The translations under genes and the position numbers were made by a program. Of a stretch of 64,000 bases of DNA, positions 1 to 8,548 are shown piece by piece. The stretch comes from Prevotella sp. P5-92 (lineage in GTDB: Bacteria; Bacteroidota; Bacteroidia; Bacteroidales; Bacteroidaceae): the NCBI RefSeq assembly GCF_002251245.1, contig NZ_NPJG01000018.1, forward strand, positions 1 to 64,000, given 5' to 3'. Position 1 is the stretch's first letter, and each line of letters opens with the position of its first letter. A model generated the notes under the pieces. That model was not told the origin of the DNA, did not search any database, and saw nothing but the letters and a program-made list of their open reading frames with translations.

Positions 1-6
1 CGCTTT

Positions 7-110
7 ATGGGGTAAGGGGATTTTGTGTCTGCGACATTTCTGTTGTGCAAGAAATATGTACAATAAAATGAATTTTGTCGCTTTGCAAGCAAAATCCCAC
101 TAAACCCTAT
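7..110. repeat. Imperfect long inverted repeat at window edge
   Basis: Positions 7-35 are imperfectly complementary to 77-110. The shared core is GGGATTTTG on the left and CAAAATCCC on the right, with further pairing on both sides (GCGAC against GTCGC). No T-tract follows, so a simple terminator is not supported. It lies beyond the 3-prime end of the minus-strand DUF6080 gene. It could be a small mobile or miniature element end, or a structured 3-prime UTR. I see no coding region in 1-174. Confidence 0.4.
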
Positions 111-174
111 AGGTTGCGGATTTGAGGTTTTATATAAAGGAGTGGAGGGCGCTTTTTAGGAGGCAGAGTCTTGC

Positions 175-1614
175 TTATCCACAGAAATACTCTGTCATCA
201 GAATGAGATTGGTGACGTAGAAGACGATGGTGAGGAACAGTGTCGTCGCCCTTACCGCCACGAGCCAGCGGCCGTTGACCTTTCGCATGAGATAGGCTAT
301 GGAGATGGGAATGATGAAAATCCAGTGGCCGGTCATGATGTATGCCTCGTTCAGGCCGAAGCCCAAGATGACATGGATGAAGGCATCGAACGCAACCCCA
401 GTGGCAACCATCAGAAAGAACCGGGAACGAAGGCCGCAGATGAATCCGGCAACAAACAGAAACACCACAAGGGCTTCCAAGGAGTAGGGCACCCAGTGGT
501 TGTAGGTGACGATGACAGGGCGGTTGCGCAGAGTGTCGTGAAGCAGGTAGCGCGGATGAAGCTGTATGGACTCTCCGAAAATGTTTTCCACAACCGATTC
601 CCACCGAGGTGTGCTGATATCAGTCCACTTCATAAATCCCTTGTCCTCTATGGGTTTCCCTTTGTGTGCGTTGTGTGGTTTCTTTTGGTTGGCGAGCCAT
701 ATCTCGTGTTTGTGCACCTGCATCTGGTAGTTGAACACTTTCAGTATCTGTGCGCTGTCCTTTATCGATGTGGTGTCGCGGAATGCGGCGAGTCTTTTCT
801 CGTAGTCTTTCTTTCCTTCTTTGATTTGTTTCTCTTTCGTCTTTTTCTGGTGAGGTACGGTGAAGGTGTTGTATTCCCAAGTGGCAAAGGCCCACATCAG
901 CGAACAGGGTACGATAATGCCGAGCAAGATATATTTGACGCGGAAGAAGCGTTTTCCATTGACAAAAAAAGCGTCGATATATATTTTTACGCCGTTGCTC
1001 AGCGTGGTGCCTGCAGTGAAGAGGAAGAGAAGCCATGTCTGGCGGATGTTCAGCCGTCGTCCCCGTTGCATACATTTCCCGCTGACGTATATAGTCATCA
1101 GGAGCATGAACATCGACGGGCCGAAATGGTCGGGCACCATAAATGTCAGCAGCACATAGGCAAACGAGAAGAGCATGAACGCGAGAAGGGTCGAGTCGGT
1201 GCGTTGGAGTCCGATGATCTCGCGGCATATCCTGAAGATAAAGATAAAGCTATAGTAAGCGAAGAAAATCAAAGGTATCATCACAAGAATCTGAACAAGG
1301 TTCATGCCCGTGACTTCGGTGATGCCTTTGTTGAGCAGATAGAAGGGATACATGAAGAAAGCTAACAAGGGATGCCGGTAAGGGTCGTATGTGGCGTCCC
1401 AGATGGTCAGTATGGTGTATGTTATTGGGTCAAACCCCGACACTTGGAAGTTGCCCATAAACTGTTTCCAAACAGCTTTGCCCGTGAGGCTGAAGATGCC
1501 GAAATACTTGCTTACCGCCATGATATTGACGGCAATGAATAATGCCAATGCCACGAGCGAGGGGACGAGTTCCTCGCGTTTGATACGGAAGGTCTTGAGA
1601 AATTCTTTTATCAT
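175..1614 (-). CDS. DUF6080-like multi-pass membrane protein
   Basis: This 479-residue protein is highly hydrophobic, with about ten predicted membrane segments. A long hydrophilic loop of roughly 100 residues, rich in Lys and Glu (around 250-350), sits in the middle. The N-terminal part, with short motifs such as DPYRHPLLAFFMYP and YYSFIFIFRICREI, resembles Bacteroidales proteins annotated DUF6080. Such proteins look like GT-C type glycosyltransferases in architecture, but that is inference and I see no proven catalytic motif. It is the last gene of a minus-strand train, downstream of a HAD phosphatase and a UbiA-type prenyltransferase. That context fits use of a lipid-linked sugar donor. 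The ATG at 1614 is the natural start. Confidence 0.7.
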   Translation of the reverse strand: MIKEFLKTFRIKREELVPSLVALALFIAVNIMAVSKYFGIFSLTGKAVWKQFMGNFQVSGFDPITYTILTIWDATYDPYRHPLLAFFMYPFYLLNKGITEVTGMNLVQILVMIPLIFFAYYSFIFIFRICREIIGLQRTDSTLLAFMLFSFAYVLLTFMVPDHFGPSMFMLLMTIYVSGKCMQRGRRLNIRQTWLLFLFTAGTTLSNGVKIYIDAFFVNGKRFFRVKYILLGIIVPCSLMWAFATWEYNTFTVPHQKKTKEKQIKEGKKDYEKRLAAFRDTTSIKDSAQILKVFNYQMQVHKHEIWLANQKKPHNAHKGKPIEDKGFMKWTDISTPRWESVVENIFGESIQLHPRYLLHDTLRNRPVIVTYNHWVPYSLEALVVFLFVAGFICGLRSRFFLMVATGVAFDAFIHVILGFGLNEAYIMTGHWIFIIPISIAYLMRKVNGRWLVAVRATTLFLTIVFYVTNLILMTEYFCG

Positions 1615-1617
1615 TGT

Positions 1618-1704
1618 CTAAAGATGTGGATTTCCTATAGATATGTATTATTTTAAAAATTTGTGTTATTATAAAGATATGTTTATTCCCTAAAGATGTG
1701 GATT
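1618..1704. repeat. 15-bp direct repeat around the HAD gene end
   Basis: The 15-mer beginning CTAAAGATGTGG occurs at 1618-1632 and again at 1690-1704. The second copy contains the stop codon and last codons of the HAD gene. The AT-rich spacer between them holds no gene. A short slippage duplication is the simplest explanation. Confidence 0.55.
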
Positions 1705-2298
1705 CTTTGCAAAAGGCTGTCCTTTGAAGTAACTCACGTCGGCATATTCTAATAGTTCGCGGTCGCCACGGCTATCGCCATAAGCCACGAGGTTGTACGT
1801 GTCGCGTTCAGGAAAGAAGGCAGACAGTCTGGTTACTTTTTCACTGCCGTAGCAGTTGGGCGTGGCAAAACGTCCAGTAAGACTGCCGCCGGCTGTCTCC
1901 GCCTCTGTGCCAATGACCTTGATGTTTAGGCCATGAAAGAATGGCGCCACCCAGTTGGTGATGCTTGCACTTACCACCACCATGTCGGTCTTCTCCTTGT
2001 CTAATGTCTGCAAAAGACGCAGCATCTCTGGTCGGATGATGTGCCTGTTCTGTTCTGCATAAGCCTTGCAATGCCTGTTGAAAGTGACAAGATCCATGCC
2101 GCTGAAGAAATGGCTGAAGACGCGTTGCTTTGTCTTGCCGTTGTCGTAAAGTCCCAGGCGCATTAGCAAGAGCCACGGAAGGTTGGCGGCAAAGCCAAGC
2201 AGCATGCGTGTTGTGCCGAATACCGACGCAATAAATCCTATGAGCGTGTCGCGGTCGGTGATGGTGCCGTCGAAATCAAAGGCATATAATGTTTTCAT
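1690..2298 (-). CDS. HAD-superfamily (IB-like) phosphatase
   Basis: The protein has about 202 residues and opens with the HAD nucleophile motif FDFDGTITD (Asp8 and Asp10 from the chosen start). It carries motif II Ser in VVVSAS and motif III in YGDSRGDRELL, all expected for a phosphoserine-phosphatase-like hydrolase. The ATG at 2298 is preferred over an in-frame TTG at 2325, because the catalytic strand begins right after it. It lies between the UbiA-type prenyltransferase and the DUF6080 gene. HAD phosphatases next to UbiA decaprenyl-phosphoribose synthase homologues are a recurring pairing. A role in dephosphorylating a prenyl-phospho-ribose phosphate is therefore plausible but inferred. 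Confidence 0.85.
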   Translation of the reverse strand: MKTLYAFDFDGTITDRDTLIGFIASVFGTTRMLLGFAANLPWLLLMRLGLYDNGKTKQRVFSHFFSGMDLVTFNRHCKAYAEQNRHIIRPEMLRLLQTLDKEKTDMVVVSASITNWVAPFFHGLNIKVIGTEAETAGGSLTGRFATPNCYGSEKVTRLSAFFPERDTYNLVAYGDSRGDRELLEYADVSYFKGQPFAKNPHL

Positions 2299-2376
2299 TC
2301 TGTATTGTGAGGAAACGTTTAACAAGTGAATTGTTTCAATGTATCTTAATCGTCAATGGAATATTTTGTCAAAGAC

Positions 2377-3240
2377 TTACAAGTATATTATTATTGCAAA
2401 CGTAGCGAGCCATCCAATGACGACGAGTTGTATGAATCTGTCTTTTAGCACCAGCAACGTAGGATCGCCGCTTTTCCTGTCAATCACCGTGAGCTGTATG
2501 TAACGCAGCAATCCGATGATGACAAAGAAACTCGTCATGTAAAGGTTAGGACTTTGAAACCGTTCGATCACCTCGGGCGAGACGGTGTACATCACATAAC
2601 AGACAAGCATGACAGAGGCGGTGATGGTGATGGCTTGATTGACAAATGTGAGGTTATATCTCGTGGTGCTCTTTCTTGGCGCTTCGCCCGTTTCGTTCAT
2701 TATCAGCACGTCGTCGCGCCGTTTGGTGAAGGCGAGAAAGAGACACAGCAGGAATGTCATCATCACTATCCATCGGCTCAGAACGATATCAGATGCCACT
2801 CCGCCAGCCAAGATGCGCAGTACGAAACCCGTGGATAGCACACACACGTCGATGATGGCATATTGCTTAAGGCGTAGGCAATAGGCGACATTCATCATCA
2901 GGTAAATGGCTATGACGACAGCCAACACCTTATTATATATATAAGGCACGCCGAGTGCGACAACGGCCAGCACTGCAGCCAGAATGTAAGCCTCAGTCTT
3001 GCTGACCAGTCCGGCTGCGATAGGTCGGTGGCATTTCTTCTCGTGCCGCCTATCCGCCTCCACGTCAATGATGTCGTTTAGACAATATATGGTAGATGCA
3101 GCCATGCAGAAAGCGAAGAACGCGATGGCTGAGGCTATCCAGTCGGCAGCATCAAAGAGGCTGCCTCCGAAGAATAGCGGGATAAAGACAAACGTGTTCT
3201 TTACCCATTGGTGAGGACGGAGAATCTTTATTATATTCAT
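2377..3240 (-). CDS. UbiA-family prenyltransferase, DPPR synthase-like
   Basis: This 287-residue integral membrane protein has around eight hydrophobic segments. The first Asp-rich UbiA motif is visible as NDIIDVEADRRH (Asn55, Asp56, Asp59, Asp63), where Mg and the diphosphate of the substrate bind. The opening RPHQWVKN is typical of the decaprenyl-phosphate phosphoribosyltransferase branch rather than of quinone or haem enzymes. The family moves a phosphoribosyl group from PRPP to polyprenyl phosphate at the inner membrane. Its start overlaps the upstream acyltransferase stop by 4 bp (ATGA), so the two are translationally coupled. The substrate is inferred from the subfamily look. Confidence 0.85.
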   Translation of the reverse strand: MNIIKILRPHQWVKNTFVFIPLFFGGSLFDAADWIASAIAFFAFCMAASTIYCLNDIIDVEADRRHEKKCHRPIAAGLVSKTEAYILAAVLAVVALGVPYIYNKVLAVVIAIYLMMNVAYCLRLKQYAIIDVCVLSTGFVLRILAGGVASDIVLSRWIVMMTFLLCLFLAFTKRRDDVLIMNETGEAPRKSTTRYNLTFVNQAITITASVMLVCYVMYTVSPEVIERFQSPNLYMTSFFVIIGLLRYIQLTVIDRKSGDPTLLVLKDRFIQLVVIGWLATFAIIIYL

Positions 3241-4280
3241 ACTTTAATCCTTTTTACTATTGCCTTCTCAATGGCTTTGTGCAAGAGCCATGCGAGAGGC
3301 AGTGTGATGACAAGTGTTAGAATGGTGGTGAGCCAATAGCCAAGATCATAGGGCCTGATATATTTCAGCACAAACTCCACGTGGATTAGATAGAACTCCA
3401 AGCTGATGGTACCGACAAACGCCAACGCTTTTATAATCAAGGCAGGCAGAATGTCAAACATCTTGCACATCAAGAGCGAGAGCGTGATGGAAAGAGGAAT
3501 ATATACCATGCGTTCCATAAACAGCGGAAAACGTCCGCGCAATCCGCCCTCAAGTATGGTGCATATCCATGCGCTGAGCAAGAGGAGGATGATGACAAGT
3601 CCCCAAGCCGTGGCGTTGTCTTTGCGTTTCCCCCTTACCCATTGTCCCATGTTTATTCCTATCAGGAAGATGGGTATGCGGCTGAAGAATATCTCTAAAT
3701 GGCGTAGCGCCGCCCACAAGTCGCTGTCATAGCGCATGAGTATGCAGAATAGTATGGCTACAATTGGCAGCCACGTCCATGCGCGGTCGCGCGAGATGAG
3801 TGTCATATATGCCGGAGCTATGGTGTAAAGAGCCATGATGGCTGGTATGTACCAGAAATGTAGTTCGTTGTAGATGGTCCAGAAGCCGTAGTAAAACGAG
3901 ATGTTGAGCAATGTGTCGGTCAGCGACATCTTTTCTGAGAGGAAAAGAGGCACGAAGTACAGGCATGCAATGATGAACCATGCCGGATAGACTCTGATAT
4001 AACGGCGTAAGAAAAACTGTTTCAGTGTAGGTCTTTTCTGCCATGCGAACCACAGCCCCATTCCGCTGAGGAAGAGAAAGATGTCAACGCCTATATTGCC
4101 GCATCTGCTAAGGCAGTAGGCGAAGGTCTCATTGTGCGGTCCGCCTACATGAAACATCAGTATGATGATCATGGCAAAGCCCATCAGCTCCCCTCTGTAT
4201 CGACTGAGGTCAGCCCAATGTATGTCGTTTTTCTTCTCTTCCGAAGTATCCATTGCAGCGTTGTCTTGTTTGTTACACAT
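3237..4280 (-). CDS. Acyltransferase-3 family membrane protein
   Basis: This 347-residue protein has about ten membrane segments. The family signature region near the N-terminus reads DLSRYRGELMGFAMIIILMFHVGG, with the conserved His. LFLSGMGLWFAW and RRYIRVYPAW follow, both typical of OafA/WecH-type O-acyltransferases. These enzymes acetylate or succinylate sugars of surface glycans at the inner membrane. A charged leader of about 25 residues precedes the first helix, and an inner Met at residue 10 is an alternative start. It is coupled to the downstream UbiA-type gene and follows a second acyltransferase. A glycan target is inferred from context. Confidence 0.85.
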   Translation of the reverse strand: MCNKQDNAAMDTSEEKKNDIHWADLSRYRGELMGFAMIIILMFHVGGPHNETFAYCLSRCGNIGVDIFLFLSGMGLWFAWQKRPTLKQFFLRRYIRVYPAWFIIACLYFVPLFLSEKMSLTDTLLNISFYYGFWTIYNELHFWYIPAIMALYTIAPAYMTLISRDRAWTWLPIVAILFCILMRYDSDLWAALRHLEIFFSRIPIFLIGINMGQWVRGKRKDNATAWGLVIILLLLSAWICTILEGGLRGRFPLFMERMVYIPLSITLSLLMCKMFDILPALIIKALAFVGTISLEFYLIHVEFVLKYIRPYDLGYWLTTILTLVITLPLAWLLHKAIEKAIVKRIKV

Positions 4281-4338
4281 GATTTTTCTCTTAGTTAAAG
4301 TCCCAGATTCGGTATCTGTTCTTATTCGTTTCCCTTGC

Positions 4339-5400
4339 CTAAAGCTTCGGACTCGGAATCCGTTCTGTCACCAGTGTGGTCAGCCATGCGAGTGCGATGG
4401 TCGATATGACGTATAATAACAGTCCGTCATAGACGTCGCCGTGACGTGAGATAGGGATGAATATTTTTCTCAACACGGGATGAATGACAAACATTGCCGC
4501 CGAGATGGAACCTATCCATATCAGTCTGTCGTTGATGAAGCGTGGCAACGCCTTGACGAGACAGATAGATGCGAACACCACGGCCAGCGGAACCCAAAGC
4601 CATGTATGGAAGGAGAAGCAGCCTGCCACTACCGCTATCGTGAGTAATAGGCAGCGCAAGAGCCAATGCCAACGCGAGATTTGCTCTTTTCCCGCAGAAG
4701 AGAAACGAGCTATGAGCAGTCCGGCGCCGAACGGTAGCATCCCGCCGATACAGTTGTAACGGATATAGTTGAGCGTGTCGCCTTCGGGGTCGCACATCGC
4801 TTGTATTAGCCAGCACACGCCGATGGCTCCTGCCGTGTAGCCCCAATGTCGGCGGAATAGCAGCAGGCTGTAGATGATATATAGCTGCATCATCAGTCCG
4901 AAGAACCAGTAAGGTCCGGGCCATATTACATTGTTGGGCTCAGGCATCAGGTTGGCACACATTCCGAAGAGAGCCAGCACGTTTTCAGCAGGATATTTAT
5001 AGGGACCTATCGTCATAAAGTCGATAATGACGAATGCTACAAATCCAGGCACCATCATGCGCAAGAGCTTTAGGTAGTGGAAGCGGGCAAAGTTCATTGC
5101 CGGTGGAGTCTGCGATGAGGCTTGCTCATATTTCAATGTAAGTCCGAAACCGCTGAGGAAGAGGAATACGGGCACGCCATAATGGCCGAAATACGACAAC
5201 AGCTGTATGGGCAGCATCTCATCGATGCCTCCGGCAATATAGTCAGCCAGCTGTTGGCTGCGCGAGAAGCGGAACTTATACTCATTCTCTTTTATTGCAA
5301 AGCTCAGCCAATGGCAGTAGTTGTGGAGCATGATGCCGAGAATGGCAAGTCCACGTAGCGCGTTGCATTCCGCGCGTGACAATAAGACATTATTTTTCAA
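4339..5400 (-). CDS. Acyltransferase-3 family membrane protein
   Basis: This 353-residue, multi-pass protein has the acyltransferase-3 hallmarks: NALRGLAILGIMLHNYCHW with the conserved His near residue 27, then PVFLFLSGFGLTLKYE and HYLKLLRMMVPGF. It is a distant paralogue of the acyltransferase directly downstream, from which it is separated by about 58 bp. The two probably act on the same or related glycan. The short spacer contains an imperfect direct repeat of about 20 bp (around 4303-4322 and 4347-4366), the second copy overlapping the coding end. Confidence 0.85.
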   Translation of the reverse strand: MKNNVLLSRAECNALRGLAILGIMLHNYCHWLSFAIKENEYKFRFSRSQQLADYIAGGIDEMLPIQLLSYFGHYGVPVFLFLSGFGLTLKYEQASSQTPPAMNFARFHYLKLLRMMVPGFVAFVIIDFMTIGPYKYPAENVLALFGMCANLMPEPNNVIWPGPYWFFGLMMQLYIIYSLLLFRRHWGYTAGAIGVCWLIQAMCDPEGDTLNYIRYNCIGGMLPFGAGLLIARFSSAGKEQISRWHWLLRCLLLTIAVVAGCFSFHTWLWVPLAVVFASICLVKALPRFINDRLIWIGSISAAMFVIHPVLRKIFIPISRHGDVYDGLLLYVISTIALAWLTTLVTERIPSPKL

Positions 5401-5505
5401 TTCTCTTTCTTTTATATTATGATGCCGACATCTTATGACATCAGCTTCTTTTTGAGTTATGCTACAGACTTCTTTTCAAGTTATGCTACCATCATACTCT
5501 TAATC

Positions 5506-7956
5506 TTATTTTTCTTCTATCAACTTGTTGTAATCCACCTGTCCCTTCAGTATTCGCGGTCTTTGGGCATTGTAGTCGTCTTCCAGCGGACAATAGTCGC
5601 TGCGATAGTCAGGACAGCTGATGCCAGCCAAGTAAAGCAACAAGTGCGAGATGTTGTCGGTCATAAACGGCAGATGGCTTGCCGCCTTTATCCTTCGCAT
5701 CACGTCGGGATGCGCCTTCCTGTATTTCTTTGATGTCCATATCCAGAAAGGCACCTCAAACTCCTCGTGTGCCAGTCGATAGTCAACGACCGCCGAGTGT
5801 AGTCTTCCGTATAGCGGCTGTCCGTTGCCGAACGCCTCTTCGCCGTGGTCCGACATGTGTACAACGACCACTTCCTCGTCTTCCATCCTCTTCAGCAGTT
5901 CGTCGATGATATAGTCGTTGTAAAGCGTTGCGTTGTCGTAGTCGGCAAGTATCATCTTGTTTTTGTGGCTCAACGCCGGCCATGCGTAATCTTTGGCATG
6001 ATAGCGTTTGAAGTTCTTTGGATAGCGGTAGCCGTAAGTGGTATGTTGTCCCATGAGGTGCAGTATCGTCAGTTTGTTGTTGCCATTGACGTTGGGGTTG
6101 GGTATAGAGTCTTTCAGTCGGTCGTATTCTATTATCACGCCGCCGTCGAGTTTGTGCAGCTTCTGGTTTCTCACGTCAAACTGCGCCTCGCTGAGGTGCG
6201 GGTTGTTGAGGAAGAAGCCTCCGCTGAAGTCATATACCGCTTCTTTTGCCTGAGGCAGAAACTGGTTGGTGATGAAGGTGACGTTGTAGCCAGCCTTCCT
6301 GAACAGTTCGGGAAACAGCGGGTAGTCACACCATTCGCCGCTGTCGCCGACGGCATGGAGCGAGAAGATGTTTTTGAACACGAAGCTCGTGAGGTTCCAG
6401 CACGACACCACGTCGTCAAACACCACCATCTCTCCTTTTTTCGTGCGCTCAAGTTGTAGCGGCGTCGTCTCGCGGTCGTAACCGTAAAGCTGCGAGTGGT
6501 GTTTGTTATAGCTCTCGCCGATTATCAATACTATATGCGGACTGCGGAAGGAGCACGAGTCCACCCTTACTCGTCCTGTGCCTTCGATGAGTTTGTCGAG
6601 CTGTTTTGATGCCAACTGGTTGGCGTAGATGCTGAATGCCAGTCGGTAGATAGGCAGATAGAGTGTGGCGCGGTCTTTCCTTGTCAGTTCGTGTTCCACC
6701 TCGCCGATATTGTCGTACGACAGCAGTCGTGCCGTTGCTTCTTTGTTTGCTGAGGTCTCTATCCATCCGTTGATCAGCATCCAGATGGACAGTGCTCCGA
6801 GTATTCCTCCTGCCGCGGCACCAATGCTCACCTTTGCCTTTTCCGAAGGCGACATCTTCTTGTACATCCGCCCCCATCGTCCTGTTAGCTTGTGTCTAAC
6901 GGCGGGATGCGTCGTGTGTCGTGAAAGCAGCAGGGCGCATGCTATATGCGCGGCGAGTATGCCGACGAGTATGCCTAATGGTGACGCAAACATATCCCAA
7001 TCGAAGTAAGCGCTGAAGAAGTTTTTAGCCTCGTCGCTGTTTGTCTCACCTACGAGGAGCAGCATCGTCGGTGTGAGTGTCGATTTGAATTTCACGAAAC
7101 AATACATGTCAACTATCGATACCGTGTATAGAATGACATACATTGCCGACCGTATCCAGTTGCGTATCTTCCTCGGAATGAACGAGAGGATGAGGCACAC
7201 GGCATAAAGGTCAAAAAATAGTTCTATGGTAGTTAGTGGATAAGGTTTCGCACCTTTCATCTTTGGCACTTCGAGCATACAGCATGTGTAGCCCACGAGA
7301 AACATGAAGATGAAGAAGCAAGCGTTGACCTTGATAGGGACGAACGCCTTCGACAGCAGTCTCATGCCTTTGTTCCAGAGCGAGAGGCCGCGTGCTGCCT
7401 TTGGCTGCAGCTTCTCTGCCACGCAAGGCGGCACAAGAGGGCTGATGTCCTCGCCTTCGGCAAGGCGTCGTCTCACTTCCGTGCTGCTCACGTCATATAG
7501 CGGAGTGTCAACGATTCTCACCCTTGGCGGCAGGTTGGTGTTGTCGATAGAAGAGCCTGGACGTGGATATACGACGACGTCATATTCCTCGACTATCTTG
7601 TCGTTGTCGCGCCATTGTGAGAAGTGTTCCCAGTTGTCGCCGCCAATCAGCAGCGAGAACGTGTCGTCGGGATAAGCCTTAGAGAGAGCCTTCAGCGTGT
7701 CGTAGGTATAGGACGGGCGTGGCATGGAGAACTCGAAGTCGGATACTTTTATCCGGCTTTCTCCCACTAATGCCTTTGTGGCGAGTTCCAACCTGAGGCT
7801 TTCGTCTGTCAGTAGCTCTTCGTCCTTCAGCGGGTTCTGTGGCGACACCATCAGCCAGACCTCGTCGAGCTGAGCCTCTTCGAGCAGGTGGTGTGCCAGT
7901 GCTATGTGTCCGTTGTGTATAGGGTTGAACGAACCTCCAAGGATGCCTATTCTCAT
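5506..7956 (-). CDS. nadD: NadD fused to phosphoethanolamine-transferase-like domain
   Basis: The open frame encodes 816 residues with two unrelated halves. Residues 1-185 are a nicotinate-nucleotide adenylyltransferase: GGSFNPIHNGHIALA holds the GxFxPxHxGH nucleotidyl-transfer motif, and SSTEVRRRL is the ISSTxIR-like motif. Residues 205-400 hold about five membrane helices. Residues 470-800 are a sulfatase-fold transferase like EptA/CptA, with metal-site IIGESYNKHH (Glu481), a candidate nucleophile Thr523 in SCWNLTS, and MSDHGEEAFG. The join near residues 185-200 has no stop. An internal ATG (Met198, at 7365) with upstream AAAGG could start the second half separately. NadD makes NAD in the cytosol, while the transferase decorates lipid A or glycans on the periplasmic side. 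Gmk ends 2 bp upstream. Confidence 0.85.
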   Translation of the reverse strand: MRIGILGGSFNPIHNGHIALAHHLLEEAQLDEVWLMVSPQNPLKDEELLTDESLRLELATKALVGESRIKVSDFEFSMPRPSYTYDTLKALSKAYPDDTFSLLIGGDNWEHFSQWRDNDKIVEEYDVVVYPRPGSSIDNTNLPPRVRIVDTPLYDVSSTEVRRRLAEGEDISPLVPPCVAEKLQPKAARGLSLWNKGMRLLSKAFVPIKVNACFFIFMFLVGYTCCMLEVPKMKGAKPYPLTTIELFFDLYAVCLILSFIPRKIRNWIRSAMYVILYTVSIVDMYCFVKFKSTLTPTMLLLVGETNSDEAKNFFSAYFDWDMFASPLGILVGILAAHIACALLLSRHTTHPAVRHKLTGRWGRMYKKMSPSEKAKVSIGAAAGGILGALSIWMLINGWIETSANKEATARLLSYDNIGEVEHELTRKDRATLYLPIYRLAFSIYANQLASKQLDKLIEGTGRVRVDSCSFRSPHIVLIIGESYNKHHSQLYGYDRETTPLQLERTKKGEMVVFDDVVSCWNLTSFVFKNIFSLHAVGDSGEWCDYPLFPELFRKAGYNVTFITNQFLPQAKEAVYDFSGGFFLNNPHLSEAQFDVRNQKLHKLDGGVIIEYDRLKDSIPNPNVNGNNKLTILHLMGQHTTYGYRYPKNFKRYHAKDYAWPALSHKNKMILADYDNATLYNDYIIDELLKRMEDEEVVVVHMSDHGEEAFGNGQPLYGRLHSAVVDYRLAHEEFEVPFWIWTSKKYRKAHPDVMRRIKAASHLPFMTDNISHLLLYLAGISCPDYRSDYCPLEDDYNAQRPRILKGQVDYNKLIEEK

Positions 7957-7958
7957 AT

Positions 7959-8531
7959 TTATCTGTTAATGAATTCAGAAACGATAGCCAATGTGTCGGT
8001 CTTGGCTTTCTCCAAGTCGTCGTTTATCACTATGCGGTCAAAGTCCTTGGCAAAGCCCAATTCGTATTCCGCACGTGCTATGCGCTGGTCTATCACTTCG
8101 GGCGCGTCGGTGGCTCGTGCTTCAAGTCGTCGGCGTAGCTCTTCCACCGATGGCGGTTGTATGAATACGCTGAGCGCCTTGTCGCCATAGTGTCGTTTGA
8201 TGTTGCATCCGCCTTTCACGTCCACGTCAAACACCACGTTCTGTCCGTCAGCCGTCTGGTTATCCACCTGCGACTTCAGCGTGCCGTAGAATCTGTCGGT
8301 ATAAACCTCTTCATATTCGAGAAACTCGTCGTTGTCTATCTTCGCTCTGAACTCTTCGGGAGTGAGGAAAAAGTATTCTACTCCGTTTTGTTCCGTGCCG
8401 CGTGGTTGTCGGCTTGTACATGAGATAGAGAAGGCGAGGTTCAGTTCCTTGTGTTCGGTCATGAGCCAATTGATTATTGTGCTCTTGCCTGTGCCCGACG
8501 GGGCGGAGAAGATTATCAGTTTACCTTTCAT
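7959..8531 (-). CDS. gmk: Guanylate kinase
   Basis: This 190-residue cytosolic enzyme phosphorylates GMP to GDP with ATP. The P-loop is at residues 9-17 (SAPSGTGKS). The GMP-binding segment follows: SCTSRQPRGTEQNGVEYFF, with the Arg and Tyr residues expected for Gmk, and the lid region has RRRLEAR. The length matches the family (about 190-205). It lies 17 bp after yicC and 2 bp before nadD, a gene order common in Bacteroidales. Confidence 0.97.
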   Translation of the reverse strand: MKGKLIIFSAPSGTGKSTIINWLMTEHKELNLAFSISCTSRQPRGTEQNGVEYFFLTPEEFRAKIDNDEFLEYEEVYTDRFYGTLKSQVDNQTADGQNVVFDVDVKGGCNIKRHYGDKALSVFIQPPSVEELRRRLEARATDAPEVIDQRIARAEYELGFAKDFDRIVINDDLEKAKTDTLAIVSEFINR

Positions 8532-8548
8532 TTCTTTGTTCTCTTATT

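Noticed and set aside
325-1365. 346-codon plus-strand frame opposite the DUF6080 gene
   Set aside because: It is antisense to a membrane protein gene with a consistent hydrophobic pattern. The plus-strand translation has no domain or signal.
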